This document shows positions 34,919 to 47,060 of a stretch of 64,000 nt of DNA, in pieces. Source of the DNA: Deroplatys truncata. Lineage: Eukaryota > Arthropoda > Insecta > Mantodea > Mantidae. The position numbers were made by a program, and so were the translations under genes. Position 1 is the stretch's first letter. Each line of letters begins with the position of its first letter. The notes under the pieces were generated by a model. The model was not told the DNA's origin and did no database searches. It worked only from the letters and a program-made list of their open reading frames with translations. The stretch lies in NCBI GenBank assembly GCA_030765065.1, contig CM060977.1:92955795-93019794 (forward strand), in the 5' to 3' direction.

Positions 34919-35429
34919 AAATGATTATACAGCTGCAATTTTGTACCACAAATTCTCCCCCACTTCATAGAAACGAATCCTATTGCCTTTGGAGTAGAGA
35001 GGTAAAATTTAGTCCATATTTTAGTAAAGTTTTGCTGGACAAATTGGCACTACTGTTAAGTATAGAAGCTTTTGAGTGCTCAAACCATGTGGATCATTTC
35101 TTTGCAAATATATGAGAGTTTATTTTCTGCGGTTTTGCTTTGAACAGTTTTTTCTTCTCAATGAAATTTTCTGCCGGAAATCAACTATCGAAGATATTTA
35201 AATTAAGCTTCAGGATTATACAAGCAATCTCTAAATTGTGTTATGTATGTAATTTTATGTAAATAACCTAATTGGTTATTTAAATAACTGGTGTTTTATG
35301 TTAAGCTTATGTAGTTAATAAATAAACATCTTCATTAATAAACATACTTATTGCGTAACAGTAGACCCCTAACTTACAAGGCATGCATCTACATACTGTT
35401 AAAACTTAATTATGATATCTTAAATAGTC
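34919..35429. other. No gene recognised
   Basis: AT-rich; short frames only. Confidence 0.4.
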
Positions 35430-35620
35430 TCTGTTAGTGATGAAGGATACACTATCTCTCGATATTCGATACATACTGATTTTTCACCGACACTTGATAC
35501 TCGCTTCATAAAAAAAACTGTTTTCTGCGTATAAACCCTTGTAACCAATTTTGAATTGTATGCTAATTCCGAAATTGTTCCTGTATGACATTCTCCAATT
35601 GCTGGTATTTTTATCTTAAT
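35430..35620 (+). repeat. Dispersed repeat R6, copy 2
   Basis: Direct-orientation partner of 1790-2030. Confidence 0.5.
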
Positions 35621-35880
35621 TCCACAGGTTGCATATTCTCTATTGTTAATCTAGTCCTCCGTGGTGTAGTGGTTACCATACTAGCCTCTAGTTCCCGAGG
35701 CTAAGGCGATGGATCTTTTTCGGGTGTGAAAATCTTCAGCATGCTTCCTTCGGAAGGTAGATTTACGACACGTAAAATAAACTCAAGCCTGATAAGGAGC
35801 CTCTGAGCAAAATTACCGGTCTTTCACGCCCACTGTAGAATGTCACACTAAGCAGTTAAACAGCGTCCCTAAACAAAACT

Positions 35881-37359
35881 TTTTTTAAAGGGAGACAGAG
35901 AGTTGGTAGGCATAAAGAGTTGGCTTATTTCGCCGAAGAAGAAGAAGCAATTTGTAAGGAGGAGTTCTGGGTTCTAGCTAGGTAGGTAGTAAGGTGTGAG
36001 TAATGCGTGTTAATGTTTGGATGTGGTATTGAAGACCTAGTGGAGTTCCACTTTAGCACCTCCGAAAGTTCTGGTTGTGCTTACTGCAGTGTTGTGCTGT
36101 CAGCGTCTGGTATGGACACGGAGACAGCCATGGCGAGCCCTGACTGCCCCCGGGTGGAATTAGGTGCTAGTTGGCCGGTAGTATCTGCTGCAATGTTTCC
36201 AATATCTAGTTTGCGTGAAAAGGAAGTTCCGTAGCCTTTCCTGACAACTCTTGAGGTCCTCAAGTACCGAAGTCCAATCGGCCGTCTTAGTGATCAGGAG
36301 GCTTACCAGGTTGGTGAGACCTGTAATTGTGCCCATAAGCTCTTCCAATTGAACTGTTGAGGCAGGCGGTGGTGAAGTTTGTGGCGGGCAGACGATGACA
36401 TGGCCCATGCCACTGGTTGTTGATTCTGCGGAGTCAGATCGCTGTGGACGGCTGGTGGTGATGTTGAGGACGGTGGAGAGGGCGGCGGTGGTGACATGGA
36501 GTTCTTGGAGTTCTTCTTCAATGATGGCGAGTCAGCGTAGGTGATGGTCGGAGATAGTGGAGCTTGCGGCGCTGGTGGGTGGTGGAGTTCGTTCGTCCGG
36601 TGGAGAGATGCGGGACCCTGTATGGGCCGTATCTCTTCGGGTGGTGTCTGGGACAGGTGGTATCGTTGGAGTTAGTGGTGTGTGCACAGTAGCAGGCGGA
36701 GTTGGTTGGCGGTTTTTTGGATATAGGGGACACTGCGCCTGCCCGGTAAAGTGGCCGTAGCCATTACAGGAGGCGCAGTATCGACGTCGGCGACGGAGGT
36801 CATAGTGGTGCACTGAGCAGTTAGGCTTGGTGCACTACAGTAGTGGCACCTGAGGGGTGTATCGCAGGCTATGGTGTTGTTTCCGTAGCAGCAGAATCGT
36901 CGGCATGGCTGGTGGCTTTCTGATCGACTAGGCTCTATAGGCAGAACCGGCCCTAATAAGGGCAGGCCATACCTTAAGGCCGTCTCACAGTGGGCCTGGT
37001 CAGCCAGTACCAAGCGAATGAGGTGGTGGGTCCCCGGGATGTGATGATTCTGGTGGCCTTCAAGGTCGAAGGCCAGCGGCGTTGAGCTGCAGCGGAGACG
37101 TATCGAGTTGGCAGATCCCAGGGAATTTCAATGATCACTATGGAGAGTTGTGGAGACTGCAGTGGTGTAGGGCACTGTGGTGGTGGTGGCTGCTGAGGTG
37201 GCTGTGGTGCTGTGTTGTGCAGCTGTCGGAGGCGGTTGCTGTGGCTGGAGGTGTCGTGTGGTGTCAACTGGACGAGCAGACTGTGGCTGCTGGTGCCGGT
37301 GTGAAGCAGCGACCTATGCCCTAAAAGGCCCGGTCACCGGCGCCGGTGAGGCAGCACTC
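35881..37359 (-). mobile_element. ORF1-only non-LTR retrotransposon (LINE) copy
   Basis: Flanked by the 10-bp target-site duplication AAACAAAACT (35871-35880 and 37360-37369). On the minus strand it ends in an A-run (complement of 35881-35886), as expected for target-primed reverse transcription. GC-rich. It carries only the Gag-like ORF1; no endonuclease or reverse transcriptase motifs are present in its 1,479 bp. Either an internally deleted copy or a non-autonomous half-LINE. Confidence 0.8.
36290..37267 (-). pseudogene. LINE ORF1, Gag-like protein with CCHC zinc knuckles (Jockey/I type)
   Basis: Reading starts near ATG 37267 with a Thr/Pro/Gln/His-rich leader. It then switches phase to ETALRYGLPLLGPVLPIEPS and CRRFCCYGNNTIACDTPLRC-HYC (first zinc knuckles). 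After another shift comes YCASCNGYGHFTGQAQCPLY-PKNRQP, the C-terminal knuckle typical of Jockey and I clade ORF1. A Pro/Ser/Thr-rich tail follows (36303-36810), then an apparent coiled region (TGLTNLVSLLITKTADW). At least two frameshifts; RNA binding would be its ancestral role. Confidence 0.75.
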
Positions 37360-37386
37360 AAACAAAACTCAATTTAATTTTAAGGC

Positions 37387-37389
<3 letters not shown>

Positions 37390-37428
<39 letters not shown>

Positions 37429-37440
37429 TAATAATGATAC
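37390..37440. repeat. (AAT)n microsatellite
   Basis: About 13 AAT units with slight decay at the end; directly after the SINE1 tail. Confidence 0.95.
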
Positions 37441-37589
37441 TAATTTCTTTGCTTTCCATTTTATGCAAAAATATTTGTGTAGAAAACTTTCTTTTACAGC
37501 ATACTCTGCCTAGATGAGTACAAATACTTGCAATTCTTTATTCTGCAATCTTCAAAATATGAAGTAATACCTATTTATTCTTGAAACTC

Positions 37590-38475
37590 AAATACAAATA
37601 GTTCCATGCGCTGTATTATATGACGCATTTTTGGAAACCTGTCCGCGTTTGTGTATCTGTGCGTCTGTGAACAGCATAACTCGAAAACGAAGAATCGGAT
37701 AAACACCAACCTTGGTATTTAAGTTCAATATCTTCCAAAAATGGACCGCAGATTTTCAATAAAATCCTCCCATTCCAAACTACCTTTTACATGTAACAGT
37801 TTTCGAAAGCATTGATTTTCTCAAAACTGGCTCTAACGATTTTATTAAAATGCCGCATGGGAAATTTATTTGCATGACAAATAAAATGTATACCTTGAAT
37901 TTTGGAGGAATAGCCTATGAAGTTCTATTCATTCGAAAGTAATTTTGTATAATCTTGTATAACTGGTGAACCTTAAGCGATAGACGAAAACGTACCGCAC
38001 AGAAAGTATAGATCACTTTAAAACATACAATTTATTTCACATAATTGTTTTGTGAATACGCTCTTTCTCAGACACCCGTTATTAAAGGTTCGAATTGTTA
38101 ATTTCTTGGTCATTCTCTTAAGGACTTTTCAACATTAAGTTTTTTTCTTGTCATGGAATAGGTATGGAATTATGAGGCGAGTGTATGGTGTCCAGTTTTG
38201 AAACATCTGACTATCACTGTTCCCTTTGCATCTATAACGAAATGTGTAATGTAGCTATTTCTGTAAGTTTTATTTGAATTAAAATAAAGCAGATAGTAAA
38301 ATAAGCTTGAATAAGAATAACTTGTATTCCTACTAATAAACAATTGCGGGTACAGAAAGTCATGTGAATGTGTCAAGATTTTTTATTTAGCAGTTCCCAA
38401 AACAGCATTTTCGGTGGATCTCGATATAGAATTTTTGGATGGAATGCAATAACTTCTCTACCTACTATGCACATA
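37590..38475. repeat. R1 copy (minus) abutting an R1 3' end (plus)
   Basis: 37590-38380 is R1 in minus orientation ending at its 5' terminus (gggtacagaaagtcatgtgaatg). Within 15 bp, 38385-38475 is an R1 3' terminus in plus orientation (cattttcggtggatctcgat, ggatggaatgcaataacttc). This is another inverted junction. Confidence 0.8.
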
Positions 38476-38641
38476 CACATAAGAAAATATTCGGCGGATT
38501 TTGTATCATTTTCTGGGGTCTTTTGAGGGGTGTCCTTCAGCTTACTTATCGCACAGCGTGGAAGCTTGATAACACAGCAATAAGGGGGAAAAGAAGGGAG
38601 GTTGATGCCTTTGCTTTTTCTGGTGTTATTGAAACCAAAAT

Positions 38642-38914
38642 ATGCTTATTGTCTCGGAATCTGTCATGCCGTATGCTAACAAAATTACTTTTGAACGTAT
38701 CGTGGGTATGCGGGAGGCTGGTCGTACTGTTACAGCAATTGCAACAGCAGTGCATAAAAGTGTTTTCATTGTAAATTACTGGATAAAAATATTCCAGGAA
38801 AGTGGGGAATACGGTCTACATGCTTGTCAGAAAGTAGACCGTCCCCGTAAAACATCCGCAGATGATGATATTCGTTTACTAAATGCAAATTACTCTTTTT
38901 TTAGAATTGACTGA
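38642..38914 (+). pseudogene. Tc1-like transposase N-terminal (helix-turn-helix) remnant
   Basis: The 90-codon frame contains ITFERIVGMREAGRTVTAIA, then VNYWIKIFQESGEYGLHACQ and RPRKTSADDD. This is the paired-like helix-turn-helix of Tc1/mariner transposases (FERIVGMREAG...IA..V), including the GRPRKT-like linker. The DDE domain is missing and the frame ends after YSFFRID. Lies 165 bp after an R1 terminus. Confidence 0.7.
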
Positions 38915-40374
38915 TAGAAACTAGAGATAAATGTGTATATGTATATGGTTTACCGAATATAATGACATATTATGGCAATAAAATTAGGTTATATTTTTGT
39001 CTATAATTCTGCTGTATTCCTATGATCAGCAATATGCTAGTAAAGGTATATTAGTGATTATAGTTTTAATTAGAGGGAAAACGTGCTGCTTTATCTATTT
39101 ATTATTTAGTTATCTTTGCTTCTATGCAGCAACAAGAATTGACATCACTATGAGAATACAGTTCTGTTTATTTTTTTATAAAGCGCTGCCATGATATATA
39201 TTTAATGAATACCATTCAATCTTTAATTTGCAACCCCTGAAAATCTTCTCACACTACACATTCTACATTTCGCTAACCTGGGCGCTCATCAAGTTTTCCC
39301 GTTAGCTTTTAACCCTTTCAAAGGCGTGTCCTGCATTAGCTGATAAGGTATGGGCTACCTACCACGATAAGAGGTCTGTATGACAAACTGAATGTACTCA
39401 CTCTACTTCTCTCCTTTTTAGCCAATACGATCGAGAGCATAAACATATTTCGTTTCTACGCCATTTTGTAACCTTTATTGTGGTTATTGGTGTAACTATT
39501 TAGCAGAAGGAGTGGCGCATCATTGCACCCTGGCCTAAAGTAGACAATGAAATGGCCATAGCTTCGCAAGGCCACGTACAACGACAAATAATGTGATATA
39601 GACGCGAGGTGCAATGAGATTTTTTGGCGCTCTTTGTACGTGGCATAGAAAGCAATAAGGTTTCGTGTGTATAGTTTGTAGAGAAAGTCCTGTGAATGTA
39701 ATACAAAACGTTTAGAAGTAACTATAAAAAAACAATGCCTTTTCTTTTCTCTAAATTTGGAATTATTTTTGAACTTTGAAATCCAGAAAACAATTTGCCA
39801 TGTTCTTACAATTTATGTGAGTTAGGCTTATTTCAAGATTAAATTTTGGCACCTTAACTTACTGGTCTTATAGATAAAACGCCTAAATACATAGCAACTT
39901 AAGTCCTTTTCTCGCAAAAGGATGTAATTTTTCTTATTTTTAATCACTATGAACGTAAATTGATTAGAGTTAAACACCACAGATAAAAGATGCTCAGGGA
40001 GACTTGTCTTCTAACTTTTGACACATGCTTTACTCTGACTTGCTTCACTTAAGTCTCGGTTTGTTTATTTCCAAAGCGCCTGTTTTAAAGTGTCGTAATT
40101 GGTTTATGAGCAGAAGCAGCGCCCCTTGTTGGGGTTCCCCTCTTTCATACCCCTTTCTTCACTGTTCAGTCATAAGTGAATATGTAACCCCTTTTATTAA
40201 TGAGAAACGCACTCGCAATGAAATCAAAAGGGCTTATTGTGATCAATCACAATAAGCAACCGGAAGCAAGGACAGTTTACCTCACTCTTCACTGGCTCTG
40301 ATGTCACATTTCCATTTTTAAACAATATATGCGACCCAGCCCATTATAACATACAGGCACGTACTGCTTTTTAA
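38915..40374. other. No gene recognised; R1 5' scrap and a 26-bp palindrome
   Basis: 39683-39720 holds a complemented R1 5' terminus (gtagagaaagtcctgtgaatg). At 40232-40257 two perfect 12-bp arms (GCTTATTGTGAT and complement) flank a 2-nt centre. Otherwise only short frames. Confidence 0.45.
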
Positions 40375-41175
40375 TTTCTCTACAACGTACATAGCAGGTA
40401 GAGAAGGTATTGCATTCCACCCAATAATTGATACCGGGATTTCACCAGAAATGCACGTATTGAGATCCCTGAATCCAAATAAAGCTTTTTTAAAAAGGTC
40501 CGTGTGTGCGCGTGTGCGTGCGTGCTCGCATATGTATTTATATGTGTGCTCTTGCCTATGTGTCTGTCAATAGCAAGCATAACTCAAAAACAAAAGTCGG
40601 ATAAATACTAAAACCTTGGTATTCAAGTTCAGTACCTTCCAAAGATGCAACACCAAGATTTTCAAGAAAAGCCCCACCGCTTCCAGCTATACTTTACATG
40701 GAAGATTTTTCGAAATTTCTGATTTTATAAGAAATAGCTCTAATGATTTTGTTTAAAATACTACACATTAAAGTTATTTATATGATAAACTAGTTTATAT
40801 TTTGAATTTCTGGGAATGTAGCCCGTGAAGTTCTCTTAATTTGGAAGAATTTTTTTTATAATCTTGTATAAGTGGTAAACGTTAAGCGTTAGACGAAAAC
40901 GTATACACAAAAAATGTAGATCCCTTAAAGCATACAATTTATATCAAATAAGTTTTTTTGTGACATCAGCCATTTCCGAATAAGTTAGTGTAGTTTCGAA
41001 ATGCTCAATACTTTGGCATTGTTTTAAATTCCAAACGATTTTCAGCTGTTTGTCACAATGTCATGAAAATGGTACAGCGTCCATTCTTTAACATTTGACT
41101 ATCGCTGTTCCCTCTGTAGTTATAACGAAATGTGTAATTCAGCTATTTCTGCAAACGTTTTTGTGGATTAATATA
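40375..41175 (-). repeat. R1, near full-length, inverted relative to the next copy
   Basis: Left end atttctctacaacgtacatag then caggtagagaaggtattgc (3' hairpin); right part gctatttctgcaaacgttttt. About 20 bp later a plus-orientation R1 copy begins. Confidence 0.85.
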
Positions 41176-41565
41176 ACGATTATTATTAAAATAATATTTC
41201 CTTTTTGCGAAAAAGTATAAATTTTGGAAAATTCAAACAAATAACAGGAATATCTCGGAAATGGTTCACTCGATCAAAAAATGTATGCGACATAAATTGT
41301 GTGTTTTAACGAGATCTAAGTTTTGTGTGTATTAAACTTTTGTCTATGTCTTACAGTTTAACAGTTATGTGAAGATCATTTATAATGAAGAGGACTTTTG
41401 GGGATACTCCCCGAAAATTCAAGATATATATTTCATTTACCATGAAGATATCTTAAACATATGATATTTTAAACAAAATCGCTAGCCATTTTTGCGAGAA
41501 TCAAAATTTTGGAAAAATGTTCCATATAAAGGATAGTATGAGGTGGGGGATTTTCTCTAAAATAT

Positions 41566-42053
41566 TGTCGTATGCCTCTCTTTAAATTAATTTACATAAA
41601 CAGATGAGAGCTACTCGCTTACGAGAGGCACGGGCAAATCAAACAAGAACTTCCCATGCGAGGCTACGACGAGGGACGCAGCTAAAGAAAGAACCAAAAA
41701 GATTGCTATACCAACATAATATCTGGCTTAAGGGAGAGGAAGGATTCTATTCTACCATAATTAAAACTTTCAAACGTGGATGGCACACAGTTTAATGGAT
41801 GAAGTTAGATACTTACATTCCTTTACCCATTGTCTGCCGACGAGAACATCGTGCTTTAGCAGTTTCCCGTCTGTCTCACACGAAGCTTACTTGCTGACTG
41901 TTACAAAAACCCACGCCAAACTCGGGCGTCAGTAACGCTATCCCCTCCCTTGACACTTGGTTTCCCTGACTCAACCCTACTCACAGACAAACTGCCGTCT
42001 CTAACTTCGGTGCCCAGAGAGAGTCTAGTCATATTATCTGTGCACATGCCACA
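41566..42053 (-). repeat. LTR (3' LTR of the element)
   Basis: Starts TGTCGTATGCC and ends ATGCCACA on the plus strand. Differs from its partner at about eight positions over 488 bp with no length difference (about 1.6%), so the insertion is recent relative to everything around it. Confidence 0.9.
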
Positions 42054-42302
42054 TCTCCCCCTGGCCACAGAGATCGACGCCCTCGTCGACACAAGGCAAA
42101 CAAATACAATAAGAGACATTAACATAACAAAAAAAATGACATACAATAAGAAAATACACATGTGTGATAAACACCCAGACGACGACAAAGAATATTACTG
42201 GGCGTAGTGGAGTCTCGAGAATCGTGAGTGCTATCGAATAATATTGTTACTGCACTTATGCTTGAGCACCCCGCACACGCACACACACCACACTGCCTCA
42301 GT

Positions 42303-43650
42303 TCACACGCACACTACAGTGCAACTGCTCTTGATGGTCCCTTGAAACTGTTTGTGGGTGAATTTATAAAGTGCCCACAACGACGATTTGTCCTGGTGTA
42401 GAATTGTTATCACTGCAGGTCTCTGGTGATGACAACAGGGTGGGCAGTTGCTGGCTTGGACTGCCTCCCAAGATAGTGGCTCCTTATGCCACGGCAGTGT
42501 AGTGGCTGCCCGACAGCTTCCCTGTGGTGTTTCTTGACTTCTGGTGTGCCACGGGGATACTCCTGTGATCCTCTCGAGCTCCGCCATCAGCAAAATACTA
42601 CAACAAAACCACCAAACAATAAAAAGGGTGCTCCAACAAACAATCGCACATAAAAAGAACGGTATGTCATGTACAATTAAATATTTGAAAGGTTGAGAAG
42701 TTTGCACTAAAATTCTTTTGACATGGGCAAAGAAAGAGAAAAAAAATAAGTACAAATTGGCATAAGAACTAAATATTATAGAGAGTTGCCATCCAAAATT
42801 TAACTCACAATGCTTCACAATCCAAATAAAACATTAAAACAGACTCAAAATACATTAACATGACAGAAAAAACATAACCTTACTTGGGATCCCAATATTA
42901 AATCTTAATGACCAGCTGGTATCACTAACAAAAGAAAATAAGTGCACTTACAAGACAATCACACATGACAATGAAATGAACTCATTCACACTGACCATGG
43001 CCCAAATTACACACAACACTCACTTAGCTAGCTACTGAAAACTACTGTATGCATTACTACAAACTACATCCACAGTACATCTCCAAACTAGCCCACGTGA
43101 CATGCTTTCAACTACTATTGTCATACTCTTGTCACTAATACAGTTTCTCGTCCACAGTACTATCTTCCTCATCTCATTATTATCAACTCAATCATAATCA
43201 TCATCATCATCAGTATTTCAATCAGCATCATTACTTCAGTCATTAACATCTTTATCTCAACTTGCAATTTTCTCTTCAAAACAAAACATCTTCACTGACG
43301 TGTCTCATTTAACATGCTGTAAATTCAAAACATCTAACATAGGCATAACCTTCAAGAAATCACATTAATATTTCAGGAATGACACAAATAACATGACATT
43401 ATACCGTTGCATCCACATCCTCCGAATCAAAATTAAGCTGGAAAACAGTTGGTATTAAAATTTTCTATCTAAGATGGTAATAAACTTGTTGCATAAACAG
43501 AAAAAAAAATTATTCACATTACAATCACTTCCATCCATTCAATCTCTCATGTGAATTCATCACACACGCTATACTGGGCACGTTACAGCAACACCAATAA
43601 GCCAAAATCTCTGAAATAATCACATCACATCAACTTTCCAGGTACATGTA
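42303..43650. other. Interior of the LTR element, no coding motif
   Basis: The longest frame (minus 42303-42818, 171 codons) begins with hydrophobic segments and matches no gag or pol domain. 42830-43650 is A/C-rich with no frame. Confidence 0.45.
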
Positions 43651-43684
43651 GCCCTCCTGAAAAAATCAACACATTCATACAACT

Positions 43685-43905
43685 ATCGGGGTTACTCTTT
43701 GGCACTTCCACCGAAGCTGACATCGTCTCATCTCTTCTCATCTCTCCTCATCTCATCTCTCACATTAGCACCGTCGGGGTTACTCTTACGCACATCCACC
43801 GAGGCAAATCTCAACTCATATTTCTCACATAACCTCACACTACGCCATCGGGGTTACTCTTTGGCACTCCCACCGAGGCAAATCTCACATATATCACATA
43901 ACCTC
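43685..43905 (+). repeat. Tandem repeat inside the LTR element, about 80-bp units
   Basis: Three units, each with (a/c)tcggggttactcttwsgcac followed by tccaccgaggcaaatctca or a close variant, separated by catctc-rich spacers (starts near 43686, 43772, 43846). Confidence 0.8.
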
Positions 43906-44708
43906 AAATACACACATACATACACACACTATTCATGCAACAATTTTCTGCAAATAAAAATCACAGCATCATTATGAAACCCAAAATCAAATCGAGTCAA
44001 ATCAAACCAAATCATATCAAATCAAAGCGAATGCAACAAAACAACATCACATCATTACTCAAGACAATACTGTCACAGACCATTCCTGAAAATGAAAGCT
44101 CAATTAAGCACATAGTACACATGAAACACATTCCTGCAGCATAATACAACAAAAGAAATGATTTGCAGTTCCAAAAACATAATTTAAAATTTAAGTTACA
44201 CCCAAAATAATAATACACTTTTAATTTAGCAGAGACATTCATAGCACATATTATTCCTGAAAAGCAAAGCTTAATTAAGCTTCAGTCAGTGAAACAATAA
44301 AAATTTAGCATACCTGTGTGAGTTGTAAAACTGTTTCATTCGTCCAAACTTTAGCACTCACTATGTTTACATACTTACAGGTTATGGTTTTTTTTCTTAT
44401 TCTTTTTACCACAAAATTCCAGCGCAAATTTTCTAAAATCTGGTAACACACGTACAGCTGGTTCATCAACATCCATATCGTACCGGTCCATATTAGAAGG
44501 CACATCAAACCTAATTAGGTGAAGATACTGGCAAGGCTGGTAGTAGCTCCTGAAACTTTTACTTACATGAGTAACTGCGAAAGATTTTCCCCTAAAAGTA
44601 TGCATTGCAGAATTAAATAAATCAAACTTGGCAACGGTGAAGCAAAATTATCATCATTATCATTTTCTCAGATCGGCCATTAGCAGTAGTAGCGAACATT
44701 TCAAAATT

Positions 44709-44942
44709 CTAAAGTAACTCATACGCCGACAACTTGCTGGAATTCTCAACGTGAGAGGGGTCAATGACCGAGCGACACACAGCTGACTGCGTTGTACTCA
44801 GCGGCACGAACAGGTTAGACATCACTGATAATAACTGAACAACAACAGGCGTACTAATACTGGACTTAGATTCCTCTTCACTATGCTCGCTAACTGGAGC
44901 AATTGCCATATCAGATTTCTGCGTAGTACGTCGCTTAGGCAT
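44709..44942 (-). CDS. Small internal ORF of the LTR element, unknown
   Basis: From an internal ATG the minus frame encodes about 77 residues starting MPKRRTTQKSDMAIAP, then a Glu/Ser-rich stretch (SEHSEEESKSS) and a hydrophobic segment. It is the first frame after the upstream leader in element orientation, the place where gag would sit. I see no zinc knuckle or other gag motif, and whether it is translated is unknown. A second frame at 44375-44605 (with FDVPSNMDRYDMDVDEPAVR) may be related. Confidence 0.25.
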   Translation of the reverse strand: MPKRRTTQKSDMAIAPVSEHSEEESKSSISTPVVVQLLSVMSNLFVPLSTTQSAVCRSVIDPSHVENSSKLSAYELL

Positions 44943-46086
44943 GATTGTAGCACAAAAGATAACACAACCAATAAATAAACAAAATGACAAGGCGATACAG
45001 ATTACACCAAACTAAACACTTATAGCATCACATGAATGTAAGTAGCAAGATCAGAACATAGCCAAATAAAACAGTTCCAGAAAGAATACAATTAAGCGCC
45101 CGCGGCGAAATATCAGAAAATTATACCAACATACGGTCTACACAAGCATGCCACGCAAACCACTTGGACACAATACCAAGATTTTTCAACAGAATGAACA
45201 CATGGAAGAAAAGCAAAATGATGTCTTCAGTGAGAAACCTCGAACTGGAAGTTAAAAAAAACTACGTCACACCTACTGTGACCACCGCTAAGATTATCTC
45301 AAAAAGAGCAGAATACAGACTTGCAATTTATACGTAGCACAAAAAAAAATTCCTTCCCCCTTTTTTTTTCTTTTAAAACAAATGTATCTGACCCGATATA
45401 CACACGCAAATAAACGCGCCAAAACACGTGCTGATAAAGACTGGTTTCACAAGCTAGAATTAGTGCTGAAATGCATGACCACGCGGGAATTACATAACAC
45501 ACGTGCGTACATAAAAGTTACACGAAAATTGTCCCACAAAAGTATAGTAAACAGCTAGAAATCACAATCACTGGAATATAAAGTTATAAGTTTCCAGAAC
45601 CACTGCTAATAAGCACAGAAAACAATATTTTCACCTAGATGGCCAACACGTGACGAGCACATTTTCAAAGTTACAAATATCTCACTCGTTATCTCACTCG
45701 TTTCACAACTCAACTTTCACAAAAATATATTTGAAAATAACCAGCACGAACCACTTAGCACAGCAATACAATTTAATGGAAATGAAGCCAAAATAGTAGG
45801 AAAATGGAGTCAGAAGTTTTAGCGTCACGCCGACAGACAATGGAAAAATGCAAAAATGAACTCAAAATTAAAATTTAGAAACGAGACTTTTAGAAATTAT
45901 AGTAACAAAATTTAGAATAAGAGAATCACAAATTAAAGCATAAAAATCCTTGCCCTTAACCCAGAAACAAATTTAGATTTTTCGCGACCACGTGGAGGAC
46001 CACAAACCGTTACATTTCAGAGGGAAAAAAAATTTTACACTTGAAAATCTCACAAAAAACCAAACTCTGCCTGGCCCTCCACCAAT

Positions 46087-46574
46087 TGTCGTATGCCTCT
46101 CTTTAAATTATTTTACATAAACAGATGGGAGCTACTCGCTTACGAGAGGCACGGGCAAATCAAACAAGAACTTCCCATGCGAGGCTAGGACGAGGGACGC
46201 AGCTAAAGAAAGAACCAAAAAGATTGCTATACCAACGTAATATCTGGCTTAAGGGAGAGGAAGGATTCTATTCTACCATAGTTAAAACTTTCAAACGTGG
46301 ATGGCACACAGTTTAATGGATGAAGTTAGATACTTACATTCCTTTGCCCATTGTCTGCCGACGAGGACATCGTGCTTTAGCAGTTTCCCGTCTGTCTCAC
46401 ACGAAGCTTACTTGCTGACTGTTACAAAAACCCACGCCAAACTCGGGCGTCAGTAACGCTATCTCCTCCCTTGACACTTGGTTTCCCTGACTCAACCCTA
46501 CTCACAGACAAACTGCCGTCTCTAACTTCGGTGCCCAGAGAGAGTCTAGTCATATTATCTGTGCACATGCCACA
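46087..46574 (-). repeat. LTR (5' LTR of the element)
   Basis: Partner of 41566-42053, same length, TGTCG...CCACA. The related fragment at 1-201 is much more diverged. Confidence 0.9.
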
Positions 46575-46929
46575 ATATTTGTGTTGCATCCTTGGAAGTT
46601 TACTGGGCTCAAATACCAAGTTTGGTGTTTATTAAAATTTTCGTTTTTGAGTTATGCTGTTCACAGACAGACAGAACAACACACACACATAGACAGGTTT
46701 CCAAAAATGCTTTACTTGGTTTCAGGACACCCCAAAACATGCATTTCCGGTGAAATTTCGATATAGAATTTTTGGTTGGAATGAAATACTTTCCCTGCTT
46801 AGTATAATAGTAGAGAAAGTAAAAAGGAGTTTCAATTCCATAAGAAAATTCACTTTTGCGTTTTCTAATTCATACATTGTTTTAGCCATCTCGCTTTGAA
46901 AACGCATAACTTGATAACATACTAGGTTA

Positions 46930-47060
46930 TCTGAATCGTCAGCGCGATGAATCGGCCATTACGAAGCAGTATACGTTACCTGCTTCTGATGTCATTATCT
47001 CGTAGCTCGTCCTGTTGTCTCTTACGCCAGCTGCATCAGAACTGCTAGGGCTACGAGTTG
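46930..47060 (+). repeat. R4 fragment (5' part)
   Basis: gaagcagtatacgttacctg, cttctgatgtcattatctcg, tagctcgtcctgttgtctc match the complement of 8950-9020. Confidence 0.6.

Larger units (their letters stand above)
35651..37385 (+). mobile_element. SINE1 copy interrupted in its tail by a LINE
   Basis: Head and body at 35651-35880 (tagtggttaccatactagcc, cacgtaaaataaactcaag, gcctctgagcaaa, ggtctttcacgcc). The tail resumes at 37360 (aaacaaaactcaatttaatt). It is followed by the (AAT)n run at 37390-37430. The head has lost its box B. Confidence 0.8.
41566..46574 (-). mobile_element. Complete non-autonomous LTR retrotransposon (LARD-like), 5.0 kb
   Basis: Two 488-bp LTRs bound it, and a 4-bp target-site duplication ATAT (41562-41565 and 46575-46578) flanks it. 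Minus orientation is indicated by a purine-rich GGGGGAGA directly before the LTR at 42053/42054 and a TGGTGGAGGGCC primer-binding-like site two bases inside the other LTR. The 4,033-bp interior shows no protease, reverse transcriptase, RNase H or integrase motif and no long frame, which fits a large retrotransposon derivative mobilised in trans. A 4-bp duplication favours a Gypsy-type partner. Confidence 0.85.
41195..46822 (+). repeat. R1 copy split by a 5-kb LTR element
   Basis: 41195-41565 is R1 of the variant subfamily (gaatatctcggaaatggttc, aagaggacttttggggatac). 46575-46822 is the R1 3' end (tttgtgttgcatccttgg to gtagagaaagtaaaaagg). Joining them across the element gives the usual R1 order. 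Confidence 0.9.

Noticed and set aside
36557..37377. Val/Gly-rich plus-strand ORFs at 36.5-37.4 kb
   Set aside because: They are antisense shadows of the LINE ORF1 on the minus strand, which has real zinc-knuckle motifs.
42303..42818. 171-codon ORF inside the LTR element as gag or pol
   Set aside because: No capsid, zinc-knuckle or enzyme motif is visible; kept only as unassigned interior.
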